This document shows, in pieces, positions 7,625-12,293 of a stretch of 12,293 bases of DNA. The DNA is taken from positions 1 through 12,293 of the forward strand of contig MGXX01000083.1 in the NCBI GenBank assembly GCA_001801515.1, read 5' to 3'. Numbering within the stretch: the stretch's first letter is position 1; the number at the start of each line of letters is the position of its first letter. The notes beneath the pieces were generated by a model. It saw nothing but the letters and a program-made list of their open reading frames with translations. It had not been told where the DNA came from and did not search any database. The position numbers and the translations under genes are program-made. The stretch is from Gammaproteobacteria bacterium RIFCSPHIGHO2_12_FULL_38_11 (GTDB taxonomy: Bacteria; Pseudomonadota; Gammaproteobacteria; Coxiellales; Coxiellaceae).

Positions 7625-8908
7625 GTGCTCACCAGTCAATTTTTATTAGCAACACTTAAAGAAACACCAGCTGATGCCGAATTAATTAGTCATCAGTTGA
7701 TGTTGCGTGCGGGACTTATTCGTAAATTAGCAAGTGGATTGTATACGTGGCTACCGTTAGGTGTGCGGGTATTAAAAAAAGTAGAAAATATTGTCCGCGA
7801 TGAAATGAATCGTGCGGGCGCACTGGAAATTTTAATGCCTGCTGTTCAGCCAGCGGAATTATGGATTGAATCAGACCGTTGGGAAAAATATGGCAATGAA
7901 TTATTAAAAATAAAAGATCGCCATGAGCGTGAATTTTGTTTTGGTCCAACGCATGAAGAAGTGGTGACACATTTGATGCGTAATGAATTAAGCAGTTATA
8001 AACAATTACCGATTAATCTCTATCAAATTCAAACAAAATTTCGTGATGAGATTCGTCCTCGGTTTGGCGTGATGCGTGCACGTGAATTTTTAATGAAGGA
8101 TTCTTATTCATTTCATGTCGATACGGATTCACTGAAAGAAACTTATCAGGTGATGTATGACGCTTATACAAAAATATTTACGCGTTTAGGATTGCAATTT
8201 CGCGCGGTGTTTGCAGACACTGGGCAAATTGGTGGCGCGTTCTCACATGAATTTCAGGTGATAGCAGAATCGGGCGAAGATATTATTGTTTATAGTGATG
8301 GCAGTAATTATGCGGCAAATATTGAACGTGCTGAAAATTTAGAAAAAACACAACCGGTCAAAGAAGGCGATAATAGCCCTGATGGAAAAGGTAAATTATA
8401 TTTTGCGCGTGGTATTGAAGTGGGCCATGTATTTCAGTTGGGTGATAAATATAGCAAAGCAATGAATTTAACTGTGCTTACCGAAGAAGGAAAAGCGCTG
8501 CATCCGCAAATGGGTTGTTATGGTATTGGTGTATCACGAATTGTTGCTGCGAGCATTGAACAAAATCATGATGATAAAGGCATTATTTGGCCGGATGCCA
8601 TGGCACCATTTCAAATTGCGATTGTCCCCATGCAAATGCATAAAGCGCATCGTGTGCGCGAACAGGCCATGAAATTGTATGATGAATTAAAATCATTGGG
8701 CTTTGATGTGTTATTGGATGATCGTAAAGAACGTCCTGGTGTGATGTTTGCAACGATGGATTTAATCGGTGTAGCGCATCGCATTGTGATTGGCGAGCGT
8801 GGAATCGATGAAGGAACAGTAGAATATAAACATCGTACAAATGAGGCAGTAGAAAATATTGCATTTGAAAAAATCATTCCGTTGTTGCAAGAGCGTATTA
8901 GGAAATAA
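7625..8908 (+). CDS. proS: Prolyl-tRNA synthetase lacking the editing domain
   Basis: A class II synthetase that charges tRNA-Pro with proline. With the start at GTG 7625 it has 427 residues, against about 570 for the usual bacterial enzyme. It opens [20 protein letters not shown], as in ProRS, with AAGGA (7611-7615) 9 nt upstream; the frame extends 27 codons farther up without family similarity. [13 protein letters not shown] (38-50) belongs to the motif 1 region, GPTHEE is at 107-112, motif 2 is [18 protein letters not shown] (138-155), and motif 3 is GCYGIGVSR (297-305). The C-terminal anticodon-binding domain covers about 328-427. Between [10 protein letters not shown] (228-237) and [10 protein letters not shown] (261-270), where the YbaK-like editing insertion normally sits, there are only about 25 residues. 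Both flanks are intact, so this is a clean domain loss as known in alphaproteobacterial ProRS, not a broken gene. Confidence 0.95.
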   Translation: MLTSQFLLATLKETPADAELISHQLMLRAGLIRKLASGLYTWLPLGVRVLKKVENIVRDEMNRAGALEILMPAVQPAELWIESDRWEKYGNELLKIKDRHEREFCFGPTHEEVVTHLMRNELSSYKQLPINLYQIQTKFRDEIRPRFGVMRAREFLMKDSYSFHVDTDSLKETYQVMYDAYTKIFTRLGLQFRAVFADTGQIGGAFSHEFQVIAESGEDIIVYSDGSNYAANIERAENLEKTQPVKEGDNSPDGKGKLYFARGIEVGHVFQLGDKYSKAMNLTVLTEEGKALHPQMGCYGIGVSRIVAASIEQNHDDKGIIWPDAMAPFQIAIVPMQMHKAHRVREQAMKLYDELKSLGFDVLLDDRKERPGVMFATMDLIGVAHRIVIGERGIDEGTVEYKHRTNEAVENIAFEKIIPLLQERIRK

Positions 8909-9434
8909 CACACTCTAGACAATTAAACTTAGATTCCTTGATGGACTTTTTTTTGAGGGTTGCGCTGGGTTTTGCTGATTCAAAAAACGCGACCGAATGA
9001 TCTATCAACGGTGATTGCGTTTTTACGCGTCTGACAGGTGAGGCAGGCGATATGGGTGGCTTTAAAAAGGTGCATTGTGGTTTGTAGTTAATAGGTGAGG
9101 TAATGTTTATTTCTTCAGGGCTAAAAGCAGCCTGATGTTTTAGAAAAATATTATTCAACCATTTTTCATATGTCGTATTATCGTCCTTCGGCGGTATAAT
9201 ATTTCTGAAAACCAACTGCCGGACTATCAGTTCATTTGTGTTGCCATATCTTGGATTATTTGCAATAAAAGTTTGGCTCAGGTTGCCGGCATAAATGTAG
9301 TTTAATTGAACTTCTTGAGGACGATTCGAATTGTATTGCACGAAAAAAATGATATTGTTGTTTTTAGCATAAGCTGTTTGAAGTAATTGGGGTGGAATGT
9401 CTTCTTCATAGATGAAGCAAGTTGTTCGGGACAT
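8898..9434 (-). CDS. Hypothetical protein, unknown function
   Basis: A 178-residue protein I do not recognise. It opens [20 protein letters not shown], has an asparagine- and tyrosine-rich first half ([34 protein letters not shown]), and a Pro/Ser/Lys-rich, probably disordered second half (about 115-170) ending NCLECVIS. No signal peptide, membrane segment or catalytic motif is visible. It appears to be real: AAGGA lies 8 nt before ATG 9434 and a near-consensus promoter is at 9468-9496. Its 3' end overlaps the convergent proS by 11 bp, and it is divergent from tolA, sitting where tolQ and tolR would be expected. It could be a lineage-specific accessory gene or an effector; the sequence gives no direct support for either. 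Confidence 0.65.
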   Translation of the reverse strand: MSRTTCFIYEEDIPPQLLQTAYAKNNNIIFFVQYNSNRPQEVQLNYIYAGNLSQTFIANNPRYGNTNELIVRQLVFRNIIPPKDDNTTYEKWLNNIFLKHQAAFSPEEINITSPINYKPQCTFLKPPISPASPVRRVKTQSPLIDHSVAFFESAKPSATLKKKSIKESKFNCLECVIS

Positions 9435-9467
9435 AAGGCAATTCCTTTTCTATATGATCCGATCTCC

Positions 9468-9496
9468 ATTATCCACTCGATTTGTGTATATTTCAA
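9468..9496 (-). promoter_or_regulatory. Promoter of the 178-aa hypothetical gene
   Basis: On the minus strand TTGAAA (9496-9491) and GATAAT (9473-9468) each match consensus at 5 of 6 bases and are separated by an ideal 17 bp. Transcription would start near 9461, giving a leader of about 27 nt with the AAGGA site. A short palindrome (ACCAA-G-TTGGT, 9496-9506) adjoins it on the tolA side. Confidence 0.6.
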
Positions 9497-9524
9497 CCAA
9501 GTTGGTGAGCTATAGGATTTTAAC

Positions 9525-10406
9525 ATGATGCGTCTGCCTGAAAATTATCGTAAACCCTGCCTCATCGCCATTTTGGTGCATGTGGTTGTGTTAATGCTAT
9601 TGCTCTTTAATTTTGCAGCTTCACAGTTTCGTGCGCCTCCGTCGTCATCTCCACAGAAAATTATTCATGCAACGGCGATTATTCAGCATTCAGAACAGCC
9701 CAGAGTTCCGAGCGTTAGTGAGCAGAAGCTTTCAGAACAGCTCAGAGCCCAGAGTGTGAGCGAGCAGAAGCTACAAAGCGCGCGCGAGAATCATGCGAAA
9801 ATGCTGCAGTTAGAAAAAGTAGAAACAGCGAAACTACAAAAATTGGCTGCATTAAAAGCCAGTGAAGCAAAAAAAGCAGCGCAGGAAAAACAAAAAAAAT
9901 TACTTGCACAAAAAACCTTAAAAAAAGAAATAGAAGCGCGCGCGTTAGCAAGTGCGGAATTGGCAAAGCAAGAAAAACAAAAAACATTAAAAGCGTTAGC
10001 AAAAAAAAATAAATTACTTGCTGAACAAAAAAAATTACAAGAACAATTAATGCAGCAGCAGCTAAACAGTGAACAAAAAAACATTACACAAGTGCAATCC
10101 CTCGCGCAACAAGGTGTTATTGATAAATACAAAGCACAAATTTTAGCGACAATTCAATCAAATTGGCGAATTGATAAAGTGGACAGCAAATTAAAATGTA
10201 TTTATTCGATTGCATTGGCGCCAAATGGTGATGTGTTGTCTATTAATTTAGTGAAAAGCAGTGGTGATACGGCCTTGGATCAATCAGCGCAACAAGCGAT
10301 TCAGCAGTCATCACCGTTGCCGGTGCCAAGCAATCCTTCATTGTTTGGCAATTTTCGTCAATTGGTTTTGACCTTGAGTCCGCAGGGGTATTTACAGAAT
10401 ACGTGA
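9525..10406 (+). CDS. tolA: TolA, Tol-Pal system inner-membrane linker
   Basis: A 293-residue TolA, shorter than E. coli TolA (421). It is anchored in the inner membrane and spans the periplasm, passing energy from TolQR to TolB-Pal at the outer membrane during cell constriction. The single membrane helix is residues 12-32. Residues 85-190 are an Ala/Lys/Glu/Gln-rich coiled coil. The C-terminal domain (about 195-293) has the TolA/TonB-like features IDKYKAQILATIQSNWRID, APNGDVLSINLVKSSGD, and LPVPSNPSLFGNFRQLVLTL. Between helix and coil, residues 56-69 and 70-83 are a tandem 14-residue repeat (SEQPRVPSVSEQKL, SEQLRAQSVSEQKL) derived from a dispersed DNA repeat. ATG 9525 has TAGGA 7 nt upstream. 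tolB follows after 76 bp. tolQ and tolR, normally just upstream, are absent here, and no strong promoter was seen. Confidence 0.93.
   Translation: MMRLPENYRKPCLIAILVHVVVLMLLLFNFAASQFRAPPSSSPQKIIHATAIIQHSEQPRVPSVSEQKLSEQLRAQSVSEQKLQSARENHAKMLQLEKVETAKLQKLAALKASEAKKAAQEKQKKLLAQKTLKKEIEARALASAELAKQEKQKTLKALAKKNKLLAEQKKLQEQLMQQQLNSEQKNITQVQSLAQQGVIDKYKAQILATIQSNWRIDKVDSKLKCIYSIALAPNGDVLSINLVKSSGDTALDQSAQQAIQQSSPLPVPSNPSLFGNFRQLVLTLSPQGYLQNT
9689..9772 (+). repeat. Tandem 42-bp repeat inside tolA
   Basis: Two copies, 9689-9730 and 9731-9772, are 42 bp each and match at 35 of 42 positions. Both begin TTCAGAACAG and end GAGCAGAAGCT. Their length keeps the reading frame, giving 14 residues per copy. 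The core CAGAGxxCCGAGCGTTAGxG of copy 1 recurs at 11822-11851 in non-coding DNA (25 of 30 identical), and copy 2 shares the flanking GCTACxAAGC with that locus. Confidence 0.85.
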
Positions 10407-10482
10407 TCTTCAATACTCTTCTGATTTTCTTGTTTTTGAGTATAAAACGAGTAATATTGTTCAAAATATTGCGAGGTTTGTG

Positions 10483-11811
10483 ATGCGATTCTGTCGGAAA
10501 ATTCAATTGTGGCTAATCGCTGGGCTGTTTTTTCAGTTGCCGGCACAAGCGGCGTTACAGCTTGAATTAACACAAGGTATGAATGCAGCCATTCCAATTG
10601 TAATTGTCCCTTTTGCAAACCAAACCAGTAATGTGTCGGGTAACACAACTTTGTCGCAAGTCATTTCAAATGACTTGCAAAATAGCGGCGAATTTAACGT
10701 AAAAGCACCGGGAATGTTGGCGTCATTGCCCGTTCAAGTTTCACAAATTAATACAACTTATTGGCAAAAGCAGGGTGCCAACGATATCGTGATTGGACAA
10801 GTTCATCCGTTGAGTGCTGGAAAATATGAAGTGCTGTTTCAGTTAGTTAATTTATATGCGCCCGTTAATCCGCAAAATCCCAATGCAGCTGTTTTATTAA
10901 ACCAAGGATTCACAGTGAATCAAGCGGGCATGCGCGGACTCGCCCATCACATTAGTGATATGATTTATCAAAAATTAACAGGGGTTCGCGGTATTTTTTC
11001 AACAAAAATCGCCTACGTGTTGGCGCAACATTATAATAACGGATCGGCATATTATCGGCTTATTGTTGCCGATGAAGACGGATTTGGTCCACAAACATTG
11101 CTGTCATCTGGGCAACCCATTATGTCGCCGACTTGGTCACATGATGGACATAGTTTAGCTTATGTTTCTTTTCAAGGACATTATCAGAATATTTATTTGC
11201 AAAATTTATTATCTGGTAGTCGTCAAGTTGTTGCCAATTTCCCTGGAATTAATAGTTCACCGGCTTTTTCGCCGAACAATCGACGTCTTGCGATGGTGTT
11301 AACGTTGAATACGGGAAATCCCAATATTTATGTTATGGATTTGGCTACGCACCACTTAACACAAATCACAAATGATACGGCAATCGATACTGAACCAACT
11401 TGGTCACCGGATGGTAGCGCATTGTTTTTTACGTCGAGTCGTGCAGGGGGTCCTGAGATTTATCGTTATAATTTTGCAGATCATCAGGTTGCACGTGTGA
11501 CCTTTGATGGTGGATATAATGCAAGGGCTTGTTTAACGCCGCATGCAAATACATTGGTTATTATTCATGCTGATGGTTCGGGTTATAATATTGCAAAACA
11601 AGATTTAAATTCAGGTCGCTTAAGTATTTTGACAGGTGGCGGGTCTGACGACTCGCCGAGTTTGGCGCCGAATGGAAAAATGATATTATACGGAACACGA
11701 TTTGCTGGACATGAAATGCTGGGGCTGGTGTCGATGGATGGTCGCGTGAAATTGCGTTTGCCATCGCAGCAAGGCGATGTGCAAGATCCGTCATGGTCAC
11801 CTTTTTTATAG
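10483..11811 (+). CDS. tolB: TolB, periplasmic Tol-Pal component
   Basis: A 442-residue TolB, a soluble periplasmic protein that binds Pal and the TolA C-terminal domain. Residues 1-23 are a Sec signal peptide (MRFCRKIQLWLIAGLFFQLP, then AQA before the cleavage site). The mature N-terminus ALQLELTQG is where the TolA-binding box lies in E. coli. The N-terminal domain runs to about 170 and ends with the typical GIFSTKIAYV (170-179). A beta-propeller follows with repeated signatures: SPTWSHDGHSLAY (215-227), SSPAFSPNNRRLA (258-270), TEPTWSPDGSALFF (303-316), and SPSLAPNGKMILYGTR (391-406). QDPSWSPFL closes it. I chose ATG 10483, with GAGG (10473-10476) 6 nt upstream; GTG 10480 would be only 3 nt away. 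Length is near the family norm. Confidence 0.97.
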   Translation: MRFCRKIQLWLIAGLFFQLPAQAALQLELTQGMNAAIPIVIVPFANQTSNVSGNTTLSQVISNDLQNSGEFNVKAPGMLASLPVQVSQINTTYWQKQGANDIVIGQVHPLSAGKYEVLFQLVNLYAPVNPQNPNAAVLLNQGFTVNQAGMRGLAHHISDMIYQKLTGVRGIFSTKIAYVLAQHYNNGSAYYRLIVADEDGFGPQTLLSSGQPIMSPTWSHDGHSLAYVSFQGHYQNIYLQNLLSGSRQVVANFPGINSSPAFSPNNRRLAMVLTLNTGNPNIYVMDLATHHLTQITNDTAIDTEPTWSPDGSALFFTSSRAGGPEIYRYNFADHQVARVTFDGGYNARACLTPHANTLVIIHADGSGYNIAKQDLNSGRLSILTGGGSDDSPSLAPNGKMILYGTRFAGHEMLGLVSMDGRVKLRLPSQQGDVQDPSWSPFL

Positions 11812-11819
11812 GCACTGCG

Positions 11820-11865
11820 CTCAGAGCCCCGAGCGTTAGCGAGTGGAAGCTACGAAGCACGAAAC
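11820..11865 (+). repeat. Dispersed repeat copy between tolB and pal
   Basis: Non-coding DNA here starts CTCAGAGCCCCGAGCG and continues TTAGCGAGTGGAAGC, TACGAAGCACGAAAC. It is homologous to the tandem copies inside tolA (9689-9772), matching copy 1 at 25 of 30 positions in the core. It includes CGCTC/GAGCG arms (11818-11822, 11831-11835) and a GAAGC-TAC-GAAGC direct repeat. It sits in the 117-bp gap of a likely co-transcribed unit. Confidence 0.75.
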
Positions 11866-11928
11866 TAAAATAATTTTAAAATGTAGTTTAATTTTTTTTA
11901 AACGTAAGACATCAAGGAGATAAAAAAT

Positions 11929-12293
11929 ATGAAAAAAGCATTAGTGAGAGTAGCAGTCATTGCCGTGGCGGCAATCGGCATGATGGCTTTGTCATCGTGT
12001 TCAAAAAAACCGAGTGCAAACATGAATGATAGTGGTTCGGGTTCCGATGGCAGTCAAACGTACGGTATGAATGCTGGCAACACAGATTCAGACGGTTTCA
12101 AAATCAATTCGATGAAAGCACCTTCAAATCAAACTTATTATTTTGCGTTAAACAGCAGTGACTTGCGTTCGCAGGATATGACAGCACTGATGAACCAAGC
12201 GAATTATTTGGCATCACATGCGTCTGCGCATATTCGTTTAGAGGGTAATACTGATAATCGTGGTAGCCGTGAATACAATATTGGATTAGGATG
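11929..12293 (+). CDS. pal: Pal, peptidoglycan-associated lipoprotein (5' part)
   Basis: The first 121 codons of a gene that runs off the right edge. Pal is an outer-membrane lipoprotein that binds peptidoglycan through its OmpA-like domain and engages TolB. The N-terminus MKKALVRVAVIAVAAIGMMA is a lipoprotein signal peptide with lipobox LSSC, so C24 would be lipidated. A Ser/Gly/Asn-rich linker (about 28-65) follows, then the OmpA-like domain: YYFALNSSDLRSQDM, and RLEGNTDNRGSREYNIGLG, which matches the canonical Pal stretch GHTDERGTPEYNxxLG with N in place of H. ATG 11929 has AAGGAG (11914-11919) 9 nt upstream. It lies 117 bp after tolB with no terminator between, so co-transcription is likely. 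The peptidoglycan-binding residues beyond this point are not in the window. Confidence 0.95.
   Translation, partial: MKKALVRVAVIAVAAIGMMALSSCSKKPSANMNDSGSGSDGSQTYGMNAGNTDSDGFKINSMKAPSNQTYYFALNSSDLRSQDMTALMNQANYLASHASAHIRLEGNTDNRGSREYNIGLG

Noticed and set aside
9742..10132. Cysteine/phenylalanine-rich minus-strand frames opposite the tolA coiled coil
   Set aside because: They are mirror images of Lys/Ala/Glu/Gln codons of tolA, with no family similarity.
10407..10482. Terminator between tolA and tolB
   Set aside because: ATACTC and GAGTAT can pair only across a long AT loop, and no GC-rich stem with a T-run is present, so co-transcription is more likely.

Overview
The window reads as AT-rich DNA (roughly 40% G+C by eye) from a gammaproteobacterium. 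The evidence is a gammaproteobacterial-type groES-groEL pair behind a near-consensus sigma-32 promoter, and a tolA-tolB-pal cluster. A large ankyrin-like protein of the sort found in host-associated bacteria, and a ProRS without its editing domain, make me suspect a Legionellales/Coxiellaceae-like organism. That placement is inference; nothing here proves it.

Positions 1-950 hold a gene-poor leader and a two-gene unit of small DUF4160 and DUF2442 proteins, overlapping by 20 bp, with an extended -10 promoter and a palindrome upstream. Positions 956-3336 (minus strand) hold a two-gene operon joined by an ATGA overlap: a 190-aa protein with two CxxC pairs, then a 603-aa ankyrin-like, coiled-coil protein. 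Positions 3337-3601 carry a short apparent gene remnant and a striking array of three inverted repeats at an exact 33-bp period. The array runs up to the start codon of a DUF4143-type AAA+ ATPase (3602-4861), and the third repeat contains the ribosome binding site. A convergent 2TM-domain membrane protein follows.

Positions 5157-7371 are the chaperonin operon: sigma-32 promoter, a hairpin at the predicted mRNA 5' end, groES, an intercistronic hairpin, groEL and a strong intrinsic terminator. On the opposite strand, 7456-7342 has every mark of an undescribed small RNA of about 115 nt: a TTGACA promoter, three stem-loops, and the same terminator read in reverse. Next comes proS (7625-8908), encoding a 427-aa prolyl-tRNA synthetase without the editing insertion, with an inverted repeat in its leader. 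A convergent unknown 178-aa gene with a good promoter of its own follows.

Positions 9525-12293 hold tolA, tolB and the 5' part of pal, the outer-membrane-linking part of the Tol-Pal system, with tolQ and tolR missing from the usual upstream position. TolA contains two tandem 42-bp (14-codon) copies of a sequence that also occurs, in non-coding form, between tolB and pal. This suggests a dispersed element that inserted in frame into a gene.

The strongest leads are the 33-bp palindrome array, the antisense-strand small RNA, and the repeat element inside tolA.
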